64,000 nucleotides of DNA from Maniola hyperantus (Eukaryota > Arthropoda > Insecta > Lepidoptera > Nymphalidae), in assembly GCF_902806685.2 (NCBI RefSeq), contig NC_048560.1, positions 6,104,212 to 6,168,211 on the forward strand. The letters run 5' to 3'. Each line of letters begins with the position of its first letter. The first letter of the stretch is position 1. A model generated the notes under the pieces. It was not told where the DNA came from, ran no database searches, and saw nothing but the letters and a program-made list of their open reading frames with translations. Of the stretch, positions 52,792-64,000 are shown piece after piece. Position numbers and translations under genes: made by a program.

Positions 52792-52906
52792 TGTTTAACT
52801 ATTTAGAAATGTAGGTGATATTGAATGAAATTACTAAAACCATGCAGCGGAAAACAATACGGCGCGCAAAACTTGTTTTTGTCGACTGTCAGTTGTCATG
52901 TCACTG
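52792..52906 (-). promoter_or_regulatory. Short Chrac-14 5' flank
   Basis: Only 115 bp of apparently unique sequence separate the Chrac-14 ATG from an inserted hAT-like element. The 5' UTR and core promoter are therefore expected here. No TATA box is evident. This is inferred from position only. Confidence -1.
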
Positions 52907-53893
52907 CAGTGTTTCCATATGTAAATCGAGAATTACCGTGTTGAAGGGTTAAAATTACGGTGTTTCTAGATTTAATAGGCTACTTGACAATTTTTTTAAG
53001 TTGGTCTTAAATGGTTAATATTTGTCCTATTATATCAAAAAAATTAACACTATATTTTTTTGCGCCCTAAAAACCGTAAAACTTTAATTTAAAAAAATAT
53101 TTTTCTTAGACAGGTGAAAACACTGTCGGCCATGTTTGGCCGATAGATTATCTGTGCTCTGACGTCATGCATTTGTAAACAACAGTATAACCCTGTGGTT
53201 AACAGTATAACCCTGTGGTTATACTGTTGTTTACAAATGCATGACGTCAGAGCACAGATAATCTATCGGCCAAACATGGCCGACAGTGTTTTCACCTGTC
53301 TAAGAAAAATATTTTTTTAAATTAAAGTTTTACGGTTTTTAGGGCGCAAAAAAATATAGTGTTAATTTTTTTGATATAATAGGACAAATATTAACCATTT
53401 AAGACCAACTTAAAAAAATTGTCAAGTAGCCTATTACGGTGGTTTAGCTAAAAGAATACCGTGTAAATTACCGTGTCATTTTTAAAAGAAAAAAGTCACG
53501 AATTTGCTTTTTAATCAATTATTAATATTATTCTGAATCTGACTCTCCTAGCATAGCAATATCTTTGTCATAAACGGATTTATTCATATTAATATTTTGT
53601 TAAATCTCATTAATTTTACATTTCATTCCTTCCTAATTACTTGAATAAGGACGAAAAATGAAAATAGATCGTTGAGATTTGATGCTTAAACCGAGAGCAA
53701 GAGAAATGTTGCCATTACGAAATATGCTAACGTGACTGAGATTCGTACTCGTATTACGCAGTATATTATGAATTTTTCACGTGATTTTTGTATTTCGGTG
53801 ACACGGTCAAGGTAATGGGCATATTACCTTGACGGTAGATTAGGACTGAATTACGGTGCATCTACGGTAATTACCGTGTACATGGAAACACTG
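52907..53893. mobile_element. Non-autonomous hAT-like element, 987 bp, 8-bp TSD
   Basis: Terminal inverted repeats CAGTGTTTCCATATG... and ...CATGGAAACACTG, flanked on both sides by the identical octamer TGTCACTG (52899-52906 and 53894-53901). CAGTG ends plus an 8-bp target duplication are diagnostic of hAT elements. Subterminal AATTACCGTG motifs occur near both ends. No transposase ORF. A separate palindromic MITE is nested inside at 52975-53434. Confidence -1.
52975..53434. mobile_element. Palindromic MITE nested in the hAT element, 460 bp
   Basis: The two halves are near-perfect reverse complements for about 220 bp each: ends ATAGGCTACTTGAC and GTCAAGTAGCCTAT, with shared internal TGCGCCCTAAAAACCGTAAA and CACTGTCGGCCATGTTTGGC. 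A 24-bp direct repeat (AACAGTATAACCCTGTGGTT and flanking bases) sits at the centre. Flanked by TA dinucleotides. Confidence -1.
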
Positions 53894-54652
53894 TGTCACT
53901 GTCATTTTGAGCTTGATATTGACAGCTGACAAACTTATTGCTTATGGTTGTAGTAAACTTCATAACCCGTAACCACTGTAGTCTGTGCCCGTAACGTCGC
54001 AGCCCGTAACTATACACTACAAGCTTTTTGCTTTTTAAACAGTAGGTAACTAGTTAGTTAGTTACTTCCAAAAAGTTTCCGCAACTAGTTTCGTCAAAAA
54101 GTTTCGCTTCGCTCGCCCTCGAAGGACAAATCAACAAACCAACAAACAAAATAATACGCTTTCGCATTTACTTAAGGGTAGTGTGATATGGGTAGTGAAT
54201 GATTAGTCTTACTTGATTTCATAAATAAAAACTTTGATCTTAAAAGTACAGAAGTAAATACCTATAAATAATATAATTAACATAATAAAACCTAGGCTAA
54301 AAAATTGGCAGTAGGTTAATTTATCACGTAGAAAACTTTAATTTTATTCAATTTGCGTGTTCAATAGTACCTACCTACTTTATTATGGAGTAAAATTTGA
54401 AATTAATTAATAATTACTCATTTGAATAAATATAATACTTACTAACTTTTAAAGTTTATGTAGGACAATTTATCATAACTGTCTTCAATAGCGTGACTAA
54501 CGCGCTTATATAACGCACAAGTAAGTTCGGGTAAAAGTCGGCTGAACTCTAAGAAAATATGTTTCTAGTTCGATTCCCGGCTGTAACACTTTTGAAAATT
54601 ATGTTTCACGTTCGCTATGCCAGTCACATTTGACCTAATTTAATTAAATCAT

Positions 54653-55015
54653 CATCATCATTGCCAACCGACAAACGTCTACTGCTGGACTTATGTCTCT
54701 TGTAGGGGCTTCCACGCGCCACGGTCTTGCGCCACCTGAATCCAGCGGCTCCCTGCGACTCGATTTATGACGTCTGTCCACCTAGTCTCCAATACGCTTC
54801 GCTTTCCAGTCTCCATTCTAATACCTTGCAACCCCAACGTTATCGATTTTCGAACTAGGTATCTAGGAACTAGGAACTTTGCCCATTCAGCTTCACAACC
54901 CGTTGAGCTATGTCGGTTACTCTGGTTCTCCTACGGATCTCCTCATTTCTGATTTGATCACGTAGAGAAACTCCAAGCATAGCTCTCTCCATCGCCCGTT
55001 AAGTGACTCTGAGCT
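54653..55015 (-). mobile_element. LINE 3' fragment (minus strand)
   Basis: Starts with ATCATCATCATC and reads the same LINE C-terminus on the minus strand (RAMERAMLGVSLRDQIRNEE, IRRRTRVTDIAQ). Intergenic, upstream of Chrac-14. Confidence -1.
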
Positions 55016-55068
55016 TTCTAATATGTTTGTAATGGGTAAAATAAAAGGCACTATTATCATTTTAAAAA

Positions 55069-55383
55069 GCTGTGATAGCCTAGTGGTTAGGACGTCTGCC
55101 TTCTAACTCGGAGGTCGAGGGTTCGATCTCGGGCACGCACCTCTAACTTTTCTGAGTTATGTGCGTTTTAAGTAATTAAAATATATATATCACTTGCTTT
55201 AACGGTGAAGGATAACATTGTACGGAAACCTGCATGCCTGAGAGTTGTCCATAGTGTTCTCAAAGGTGTGTGAAGTACCAACCCGCACATGGGTACCGTG
55301 GTAGATTATGCCCTTCTCTCTAAGAGGAGACTCGTGCTCTGTGGTGAGCCGGCGATGGGTTGATCACGACGATGATGATGATT
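55069..55383 (+). mobile_element. tRNA-derived SINE
   Basis: Full-length copy of the same family: GCTGTGATAGCCTAGTGGTT head, GGGTTCGATCTCGGGC box B, GATGATGATGAT-like tail. Intergenic. Confidence -1.
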
Positions 55384-55544
55384 GTCATTAAAGTCTCTGT
55401 ATGGGTACCTCTCACTCAAGGCGCCTTTAAGTCCACGAGTGATAGAATCAGGTCAGGTCAGTGTTGACCTACATATCTGTGGGGAGATGCGTAATAATTA
55501 AAGGGGTTACCGACCTTGTTATAATATGAACATGACATAAGAGA

Positions 55545-55657
55545 GCTGGTGCTTATTTCGCTCAACGGTTGAGCCATGCCGTTCAGCGAGGTAATAGCGC
55601 CAGTGTTTTGGGCACAATGCCCATAAATGACCATTTGGACGGCGTATATTTTTTGTA
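55545..55657 (+). pseudogene. Transposon-like C-terminal tail, partial third copy
   Basis: AGAGCTGGTGCTTATTTCGC to ACGGCGTATATTTTTTGTAA matches the last ~37 codons of the ORF at 59597-59779, with one visible change (GAGCCATGCC versus GAGCCTTGCC). It is outside the tandem duplication, so the element it derives from was already present more than once. Confidence -1.
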
Positions 55658-56067
55658 AATATATATATTTTTTCTTTTGTGATAAATTTTTCTGTATGTT
55701 TTATAGACTAGAGATAGATTTTATTCTTAATTATATAATTAAAGAAAAAGTTATTACATGACATTATCTGTATTTAGATGTAGGTACTTACTTCTCACTT
55801 TATTTTTTCTTTTTTATTTATAAAGAATATTATCATGCTGACTAATATTCCCCTTTCCCCTCCCATTAAGCGTAAAGCTTGTGCTGGAAGTAGCTACGAC
55901 AATAGTGCAACGGGTGGGGTTTGAACGGGTGACCTTTCGGTTTTCGGTCCGCTCTTTAACCGTTGAGCTATCGAGGCTTAAAATCTAAAAGGAGAAACTG
56001 ACTTACCGACCGCCAACTACTTAAAATATATAGGCCTCATAAGAAAGAATCAAATGAGCGATTTAAT

Positions 56068-56392
56068 CATCATCATCATGAACAACCTATCGCCGATTCA
56101 CTATAGAGTACGGTCTCCTCTCAGAATGAGAAAGGTTTTTGGCCATAATTCACCACGCTAGTCAAGTGCGGATTGGCAGACATCATACACCTTTGAGAGC
56201 ATCATGGAGAACTCTCAGTCATGCAGGCTTCGTCACGATGTTTTCCTTCACCGTTATAATGCAAGTGATATTTAATTGCTTAAAACGCATATTACCTACG
56301 AAAAGTTAGAAATGCGTGCCGTGCCCGGGATCGAACTCCCGACCCCCTGAGTAGCAGGGCGATGATTGACCGCTAGGGCCTAGGCTATCACT
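56068..56392 (-). mobile_element. tRNA-derived SINE (minus)
   Basis: CATCATCATCATGAACAACC (tail) through GGGATCGAACTCCCGACC (box B complement) to CCTAGGCTATCACTT (head). It ends about 180 bp before the 3.76-kb duplication. Confidence -1.
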
Positions 56393-56571
56393 TAATAGCG
56401 TAAAGTTTTTAAATCGATCCCCCAGAAGTTTTTTGTTTTAACTCAATTCAAGGGGCACCAAAGTCATTCGCCTAGAGAGGAGTCCCTAGAGAGGAGGCCT
56501 GCTCTGGAAGAAGAGCATGTGAATTAAGTTTGATAGGGTCAAAATTCACAGCTGTAACTTTACAAATTACA

Positions 56572-56892
56572 TTGCGCAAGGCAACGGCACCGCCATTTTG
56601 AACTTTGCGTTAAGTTATGTCAAACCAGTGCGGCACAGACTGCGTATAGAGTGGGACGTTTTCGCGCGCATTTTATCGATCGTTACCACTTCGACTGATG
56701 TGTTATTGTGGTGTTTTTATTACGAAAAACATAACTAATAGTGCACAAGTATCTTGGAAAATAACTGAAAATTGTTTACGAATGATTTTTATATACAGTT
56801 TGATATGGTTTTTGAACTGTTGGTTTAGTTTAATTTAAAATCGTGTGGTTTAATTGTTGGTAGGTAAAATCGTGTTTTGGATGTACAGTGAG
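56572..56892 (+). promoter_or_regulatory. Putative promoter and first exon, copy 1
   Basis: ACCGCCATTTTGAA is a YY1/pleiohomeotic-type site (AAAATGGCGG on the reverse) often found at insect start sites. The stretch is repeat-free and more GC-rich at its start, and ends GG ATG TAC AGT GAG|gtaagc: an ATG followed by three codons (MYSE) and an excellent splice donor at 56893. I infer a first exon of a plus-strand gene continuing outside the window. Upstream short ATGs exist, so the start is uncertain, and no downstream exon can be tested here. Confidence -1.
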
Positions 56893-58182
56893 GTAAGCGC
56901 GTGCTTAATTACTTACCTTAGGATAAATATTTGTTAGCTTTCTTATGCTAAATCACGTTTATACCTACCTTGTAATACCTACCTGTAAAATCGATTATGG
57001 AAATTAAAAAGTAACCAATAGTAACCCATTTTTGTAAACAATTAATGTGTACATTTTTTAAACAAAATCAATAAAATATCAATAAGACTAGTATAGAATT
57101 ACTTAAGTATAGCTGATCCCCGCGTGTATATAATATAGCCTATGTCACTCAGGAATAATGTAGCTTTCTATTGGTGAAAGAATTTTCAAAATCGGTTCAG
57201 TAGTTCCAGAGATTACCCCCTACAAACAAACTTAACGACATTACCTCTTTATAATATTAGTATAGATATATTCAAGTAATTTTAATATTAATAAAAACTA
57301 AGTATATACCTAGGTGATAACTAATTTAAATAAGTAAGTAGACTGAAAAACTGACCAAAATATTGTAACGGCACAAAAGTAGCGGTTAAGTTAGGGTTGT
57401 CAAAAATTCTAAATATCTAGGAATATATTATGTAATTTTTTTTTTTTTAAAGAACATTAGCCATGTTAAATGACTAATATTCCCCTTTTTCCTCTCCAAA
57501 TAAGCGTGAAGCTTGTGCTAGGAGTAGGTACGACAATAGTGCAACGGGCGGGGTTTGAACCGTCGGACCTTTCGGTTTTCAGTCCACTCCTTTACCAGTT
57601 GAGCTATTGTAATTTTTGTGTTGTAAAGAAATACCTATTTACTTAACACAGATTTTTCCCAGAAACCATGGTTATACCTCATTAAGTTTTTTTTAAATAG
57701 AAACGAACGTAGTAGACCTACCTAATTTAAAGTGCTGTTAATTTTGTGACTGCAATTTTTACGTCACGATATTTTTATCCTTTTTCCTGATTTGCTTCAT
57801 TCAAACCGAAGCGTCATCGTTCCCCTTCTTTTGCTTGCTCTCTTCCGCTCACAGAACACTATGCCCTATGGTACTCCTACCGGAGCTTCCGCTTCGATCA
57901 TAGATATTGCTCTCCATCTTTTCATACTTTGCTTTTCCTCTCTGACGTCTCTCTTCTCTTAAACGCTTCTTTTTAATAAGTTTTCTATGAAATTGCTTTA
58001 TGGCCTTCTAGCTTCCATAAAGTTTTTTACTGCTGAAATTTTTACACGACGCCCAAAAAAGTCCACTTTTACTCACTTTTTCTCTTTATTGTAAATGTTT
58101 TTGGTACAGACCTACAAATTAAAAAAAAAGTTGTAAATGTTTTTGGTACAAATTAAAAAAAAGAAAGTGAAAAGTAAAGCGA

Positions 58183-58251
58183 ACCGTGGCTTAGCGGTCA
58201 GAGCGTCGAGCCCGATCCCAGGAGACCCAGGTTTGAATCCTGCCGGTTCCA
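58183..58251 (+). repeat. tRNA-like SINE head (copy 1)
   Basis: ACCGTGGCTTAGCGGTCAGA contains a good box A; GGTTTGAATCC is a near-consensus box B; AACCG and CGGTT could pair as acceptor stem. The anticodon arm does not pair well, so this is a SINE head or decayed tRNA, not a functional tRNA. Repeated exactly at 61947-62015 in the duplication. Confidence -1.
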
Positions 58252-59596
58252 CAATTTTCGATTATATATAATATGTATTTAAAAATTATTTTAATTCTTT
58301 AATAGCGAAGCACAAGAAATAAGTAAGTAAAATTTTAATTAAACTAACTACTATAACATTTATATGTAGTTTTATTATCAATGGTTAACAAATAAACTAT
58401 TAATAAACTGCTGCACGGATACCAAATTATTTAAATAAACTATTAATAAACTTAAATCTAAAAAAAACAACATTAAATTAAAACTAAAATAAATTAAATT
58501 AAATCTAAAACCTCATCGAGACCACCGCAGCGAGGCATTGTACCCAAGATGCTGGCAGCATTACCCCTTTGGATGGCCAAACTAATTTAAATAATTAAAA
58601 TTAATTAAAATTAATAAACTTAAATCTAAAAAAAAACAAAATTATTTTGAAGTTATTTTCGCTTCATTTTCTCTGCCATTCTTTACTTCGATAAAGAATT
58701 ATTCCTAAGTCAGTACCCTTATATTATTCAGCACCCTTATTATAAATGGGAAAGTGTGTTTGTCTGTTGGTTTGTTGGTTTATTGGTTTGTTGGTTTGTT
58801 AGTTTGTCCTTCAATCACGTAGCAACGGAGCGACGGATTGACGTGATTTTTTGCATGTGTATAGTCAAAGACCCGGAGAGTGACATAGATTACTTTTTAT
58901 CCCGGGAAATCAAAGAGTTTTTAAAAACCTAAATCCACGCGTACCTACCAAGTCGCAGGCATCAGCTAGTACAGTATAAATGCAAAAATGTAAAAGTATT
59001 CGAATTCATTTCGATCTAAAGATGCCTTTACGCTTCATTGCTTCACAAATGGTCAATATTTAGATCATTGATTGCACATCTGACTTGCTAATCGTAGAAA
59101 TGTTGTTTATTGATTACATAACTACCTACATATATTTGTTTTGCAATATTTTTTCTTATTTCTCAAGTAATAATTAAAATCAAATCTACTAAGTAGTTAC
59201 TTGTGTTATATTTCAAATTAATATTATGAATATATTTTATCGAAAAAAATATGTCAAAAGTTCAAGAGCATAATATATAGATAAATTTACTAACACATCG
59301 AAATGAATGAATACTTTTATTGGTACTAAGTACATAAATCTTTCTAATATTATTATAAAAACCTGTGGGAACTCTTTGATTTTCCGGGATAAAAATAAGC
59401 CTGTCTTTCCAGGTCTTTATCTATACACATGCAAAAATCACGTCAATCCGTTGCACCGTTGCTACAAACCAACAAACCAACAAACAAACACACACTAGCA
59501 TTTATAATAAGGGTACTGACTAGCGACCCGGCCCGACTTTGCATGGGTAGCTTATTAATATTTTCATAGCGATCTCTATTTTTTCAAAAATAAAAC

Positions 59597-59779
59597 ATGC
59601 TAACCATGAAAGCTTTTATAAACGTCGTGTCCCAAAAGCTGATCCACGCGTCTGGTGACCCAAGAGCTGGTGCTTATTTCGCTCAACGGTTGAGCCTTGC
59701 CGTTCAGCGAGGTAATAGCGCCAGTGTTTTGGGCACAATGCCCATAAATGACCATTTGGACGGCGTATATTTTTTGTAA
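59597..59779 (+). pseudogene. Transposon-like C-terminal tail ORF, copy 1
   Basis: 60 codons starting MLTMKAFINVVSQKLIHASG and including QRLSLAVQRGNSASVLG and a stop after VYFL. It resembles the C-terminal tail seen on mobile-element proteins in insects, but I cannot name the family. Repeated at 63361-63543, and a third, partial copy lies at 55545-55657. It has no obvious start context and is most likely a relic. Confidence -1.
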
Positions 59780-60335
59780 ATTGTTAATATAAATTTTTTA
59801 GTGATAAGTTTTTCTGTATGTATAATGTATATACTATATTATATAGTTTTTTTTTGTTGTATTGACCTGTAAATTTATAAATAAACAAAGTTCCTGCTAA
59901 GCCCATGTTACTCAGGAATAATATAGCTTTCTACTGGCGAAAGAATTTTTAAAATCGGTTCAGTAGTTAGTTCCAGAGATTACAAACAAACTCATAAACT
60001 TTACCTCTTGATAATGTTACTAAGTATAGTTCCTTTTGAAGTACGGTAGGTACCCTAAGGATATTTCTTTATACAATGTACCTAGATACGGAATGGAACA
60101 CCTCGTGTGTGAATCCGCCTCGCACTTGACCGATTTTTTAAAGCCATAATGTTATTAGACTTATTACCGCTTGTAAGTTGGTATATTATTAAAATCATGG
60201 GTATATTTAAAGTAATAACACTCGGTTAAATAGATAGATGACTATTATAATTTATGAGTACAAACAATAATAAAAATCACCTTGAAATTACCCAAGTATA
60301 ATTTATACTGACATATATTATTATTATTTCAATGT

Positions 60336-60656
60336 TTGCGCAAGGCAACGGCACCGCCATTTTGAACTTTGCGTTAAGTTATGTCAAACCAGTGCGGCAC
60401 AGACTGCGTATAGAGTGGGACGTTTTCGCGCGCATTTTATCGATCGTTACCACTTCGACTGATGTGTTATTGTGGTGTTTTTATTACGAAAAACATAACT
60501 AATAGTGCACAAGTATCTTGGAAAATAACTGAAAATTGTTTACGAATGATTTTTATATACAGTTTGATATGGTTTTTGAACTGTTGGTTTAGTTTAATTT
60601 AAAATCGTGTGGTTTAATTGTTGGTAGGTAAAATCGTGTTTTGGATGTACAGTGAG
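60336..60656 (+). promoter_or_regulatory. Putative promoter and first exon, copy 2
   Basis: Identical to copy 1: YY1-like site, ATG TAC AGT GAG at 60645-60656 and donor gtaagc at 60657. Being the nearer copy to the presumed downstream exons, it could be the one used, with copy 1 skipped or alternative. Confidence -1.
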
Positions 60657-63360
60657 GTAAGCGCGTGCTTAATTACTTACCTTAGGATAAATATTTGTTA
60701 GCTTTCTTATGCTAAATCACGTTTATACCTACCTTGTAATACCTACCTGTAAAATCGATTATGGAAATTAAAAAGTAACCAATAGTAACCCATTTTTGTA
60801 AACAATTAATGTGTACATTTTTTAAACAAAATCAATAAAATATCAATAAGACTAGTATAGAATTACTTAAGTATAGCTGATCCCCGCGTGTATATAATAT
60901 AGCCTATGTCACTCAGGAATAATGTAGCTTTCTATTGGTGAAAGAATTTTCAAAATCGGTTCAGTAGTTCCAGAGATTACCCCCTACAAACAAACTTAAC
61001 GACATTACCTCTTTATAATATTAGTATAGATATATTCAAGTAATTTTAATATTAATAAAAACTAAGTATATACCTAGGTGATAACTAATTTAAATAAGTA
61101 AGTAGACTGAAAAACTGACCAAAATATTGTAACGGCACAAAAGTAGCGGTTAAGTTAGGGTTGTCAAAAATTCTAAATATCTAGGAATATATTATGTAAT
61201 TTTTTTTTTTTTAAAGAACATTAGCCATGTTAAATGACTAATATTCCCCTTTTTCCTCTCCAAATAAGCGTGAAGCTTGTGCTAGGAGTAGGTACGACAA
61301 TAGTGCAACGGGCGGGGTTTGAACCGTCGGACCTTTCGGTTTTCAGTCCACTCCTTTACCAGTTGAGCTATTGTAATTTTTGTGTTGTAAAGAAATACCT
61401 ATTTACTTAACACAGATTTTTCCCAGAAACCATGGTTATACCTCATTAAGTTTTTTTTAAATAGAAACGAACGTAGTAGACCTACCTAATTTAAAGTGCT
61501 GTTAATTTTGTGACTGCAATTTTTACGTCACGATATTTTTATCCTTTTTCCTGATTTGCTTCATTCAAACCGAAGCGTCATCGTTCCCCTTCTTTTGCTT
61601 GCTCTCTTCCGCTCACAGAACACTATGCCCTATGGTACTCCTACCGGAGCTTCCGCTTCGATCATAGATATTGCTCTCCATCTTTTCATACTTTGCTTTT
61701 CCTCTCTGACGTCTCTCTTCTCTTAAACGCTTCTTTTTAATAAGTTTTCTATGAAATTGCTTTATGGCCTTCTAGCTTCCATAAAGTTTTTTACTGCTGA
61801 AATTTTTACACGACGCCCAAAAAAGTCCACTTTTACTCACTTTTTCTCTTTATTGTAAATGTTTTTGGTACAGACCTACAAATTAAAAAAAAAGTTGTAA
61901 ATGTTTTTGGTACAAATTAAAAAAAAGAAAGTGAAAAGTAAAGCGAACCGTGGCTTAGCGGTCAGAGCGTCGAGCCCGATCCCAGGAGACCCAGGTTTGA
62001 ATCCTGCCGGTTCCACAATTTTCGATTATATATAATATGTATTTAAAAATTATTTTAATTCTTTAATAGCGAAGCACAAGAAATAAGTAAGTAAAATTTT
62101 AATTAAACTAACTACTATAACATTTATATGTAGTTTTATTATCAATGGTTAACAAATAAACTATTAATAAACTGCTGCACGGATACCAAATTATTTAAAT
62201 AAACTATTAATAAACTTAAATCTAAAAAAAACAACATTAAATTAAAACTAAAATAAATTAAATTAAATCTAAAACCTCATCGAGACCACCGCAGCGAGGC
62301 ATTGTACCCAAGATGCTGGCAGCATTACCCCTTTGGATGGCCAAACTAATTTAAATAATTAAAATTAATTAAAATTAATAAACTTAAATCTAAAAAAAAA
62401 CAAAATTATTTTGAAGTTATTTTCGCTTCATTTTCTCTGCCATTCTTTACTTCGATAAAGAATTATTCCTAAGTCAGTACCCTTATATTATTCAGCACCC
62501 TTATTATAAATGGGAAAGTGTGTTTGTCTGTTGGTTTGTTGGTTTATTGGTTTGTTGGTTTGTTAGTTTGTCCTTCAATCACGTAGCAACGGAGCGACGG
62601 ATTGACGTGATTTTTTGCATGTGTATAGTCAAAGACCCGGAGAGTGACATAGATTACTTTTTATCCCGGGAAATCAAAGAGTTTTTAAAAACCTAAATCC
62701 ACGCGTACCTACCAAGTCGCAGGCATCAGCTAGTACAGTATAAATGCAAAAATGTAAAAGTATTCGAATTCATTTCGATCTAAAGATGCCTTTACGCTTC
62801 ATTGCTTCACAAATGGTCAATATTTAGATCATTGATTGCACATCTGACTTGCTAATCGTAGAAATGTTGTTTATTGATTACATAACTACCTACATATATT
62901 TGTTTTGCAATATTTTTTCTTATTTCTCAAGTAATAATTAAAATCAAATCTACTAAGTAGTTACTTGTGTTATATTTCAAATTAATATTATGAATATATT
63001 TTATCGAAAAAAATATGTCAAAAGTTCAAGAGCATAATATATAGATAAATTTACTAACACATCGAAATGAATGAATACTTTTATTGGTACTAAGTACATA
63101 AATCTTTCTAATATTATTATAAAAACCTGTGGGAACTCTTTGATTTTCCGGGATAAAAATAAGCCTGTCTTTCCAGGTCTTTATCTATACACATGCAAAA
63201 ATCACGTCAATCCGTTGCACCGTTGCTACAAACCAACAAACCAACAAACAAACACACACTAGCATTTATAATAAGGGTACTGACTAGCGACCCGGCCCGA
63301 CTTTGCATGGGTAGCTTATTAATATTTTCATAGCGATCTCTATTTTTTCAAAAATAAAAC

Positions 63361-63543
63361 ATGCTAACCATGAAAGCTTTTATAAACGTCGTGTCCCAAA
63401 AGCTGATCCACGCGTCTGGTGACCCAAGAGCTGGTGCTTATTTCGCTCAACGGTTGAGCCTTGCCGTTCAGCGAGGTAATAGCGCCAGTGTTTTGGGCAC
63501 AATGCCCATAAATGACCATTTGGACGGCGTATATTTTTTGTAA
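63361..63543 (+). pseudogene. Transposon-like C-terminal tail ORF, copy 2
   Basis: Identical to 59597-59779 as part of the 3,764-bp duplication. Confidence -1.
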
Positions 63544-64000
63544 ATTGTTAATATAAATTTTTTAGTGATAAGTTTTTCTGTATGTATAATGTATATACTA
63601 TATTATATAGTTTTTTTTTGTTGTATTGACCTGTAAATTTATAAATAAACAAAGTTCCTGCTAAGCCCATGTTACTCAGGAATAATATAGCTTTCTACTG
63701 GCGAAAGAATTTTTAAAATCGGTTCAGTAGTTAGTTCCAGAGATTACAAACAAACTCATAAACTTTACCTCTTGATAATGTTACTAAGTATAGTTCCTTT
63801 TGAAGTACGGTAGGTACCCTAAGGATATTTCTTTATACAATGTACCTAGATACGGAATGGAACACCTCGTGTGTGAATCCGCCTCGCACTTGACCGATTT
63901 TTTAAAGCCATAATGTTATTAGACTTATTACCGCTTGTAAGTTGGTATATTATTAAAATCATGGGTATATTTAAAGTAATAACACTCGGTTAAATAGATA

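Larger units (their letters stand above)
53902..56571. other. Intergenic region before the tandem duplication
   Basis: Holds a LINE fragment (54653-55015), two SINEs, a stray copy of the transposon-like tail (55545-55657) and a reversed second-family SINE (55830-55980). The remainder is AT-rich and shows nothing I can name. Confidence -1.
56572..60335. repeat. Tandem duplication, unit 1 (3,764 bp)
   Basis: Begins TTGCGCAAGGCAACGG. Every landmark recurs 3,764 bp downstream: exon-like start, reversed SINE (57455), tRNA-like head (58183), family-A' modules (58728, 59358) and the small tail ORF (59597). The base before each unit differs (A at 56571; T at 60335, the last base of unit 1), fixing the left border. 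Confidence -1.
60336..64000. repeat. Tandem duplication, unit 2 (cut by window end)
   Basis: Matches unit 1 at an offset of 3,764 wherever compared, up to the last base of the window (3,665 bp visible). I saw no substitution. Such identity implies a very recent duplication or an assembly duplication. Confidence -1.

Noticed and set aside
58183..58251. Possible functional tRNA gene
   Set aside because: Boxes A and B and a short acceptor stem are present, but the anticodon arm cannot be folded convincingly and the sequence continues into a SINE-like tail; treated as a SINE head.

Overview
This is AT-rich nuclear DNA of an insect, almost certainly a moth or butterfly (Lepidoptera). Two things point there. 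The coding exons are separated by introns with standard gt/ag borders and encode a typical insect MAP4K. The introns and intergenic DNA are packed with short repeats characteristic of lepidopteran genomes: modules with 'CCCGCGACTTCGTCCGCGTGG', 'ATAAAAGGAAAAGGTGACTG' or 'AGGGTTCCGTACCTCAAAAG', tRNA-derived SINEs, and palindromic MITEs. There are no bacterial operons, no CRISPR array and no viral gene cluster.

Region 1-13,936: no recognisable exon. It is a mosaic of repeats, probably the 5' intron or upstream DNA of the gene that follows. Notable are three head-to-tail repeat modules (1,437-2,093), a ~1.3 kb fold-back element (9,798-11,087) and an inverted pair of CAAT-rich MITEs (11,694-12,085).

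Region 13,937-42,979 (+): 20 consecutive exons of a happyhour-like MAP4K (GCK-family Ste20 kinase, MAP4K3/MAP4K5 group). I placed every splice site by eye. All reading phases chain without a break and give 1,100 residues plus a TAA stop. Order: kinase domain (exons 1-5), proline/arginine-rich and low-complexity linker (6-11), including one unusually large 881-bp exon with cysteine clusters, then the CNH (citron homology) domain (11-20). The first coding exon, with the initiator Met and glycine-rich loop, was not found here. The introns carry LINE fragments (one with a textbook twin-priming inversion), SINEs, MITEs, satellites and microsatellites; several repeats end within tens of bases of splice sites.

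Region 43,000-51,800: 3' UTR/polyadenylation signals of the kinase gene, then intergenic DNA with several non-autonomous DNA transposons. One is bounded by TTAA (piggyBac-like) and one by TAA (Harbinger-like).

Region 51,825-52,800 (-): the intact single-exon gene for the histone-fold protein CHRAC-14/POLE3, followed on the same strand by a small 82-codon ORF of unknown function. A 987-bp hAT-like element with a perfect 8-bp target duplication lies about 115 bp upstream of the CHRAC-14 start codon and itself carries a nested 460-bp palindromic MITE.

Region 53,900-64,000: repeats, then a head-to-tail duplication of a 3,764-bp unit (56,572-60,335 and 60,336 to the window end). Wherever I compared the copies they were identical. 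Each copy opens with what looks like a promoter plus first exon ending in ATG TAC AGT GAG|gtaagc, so the downstream gene (outside the window) may have two alternative first exons, or the duplication may be an assembly error.

I see no clear novel biological system. The most informative items are the cysteine-cluster exon in the MAP4K linker, the duplicated promoter/first exon, the CHRAC-14/small ORF pair, and several unusually well-dated transposon insertions.
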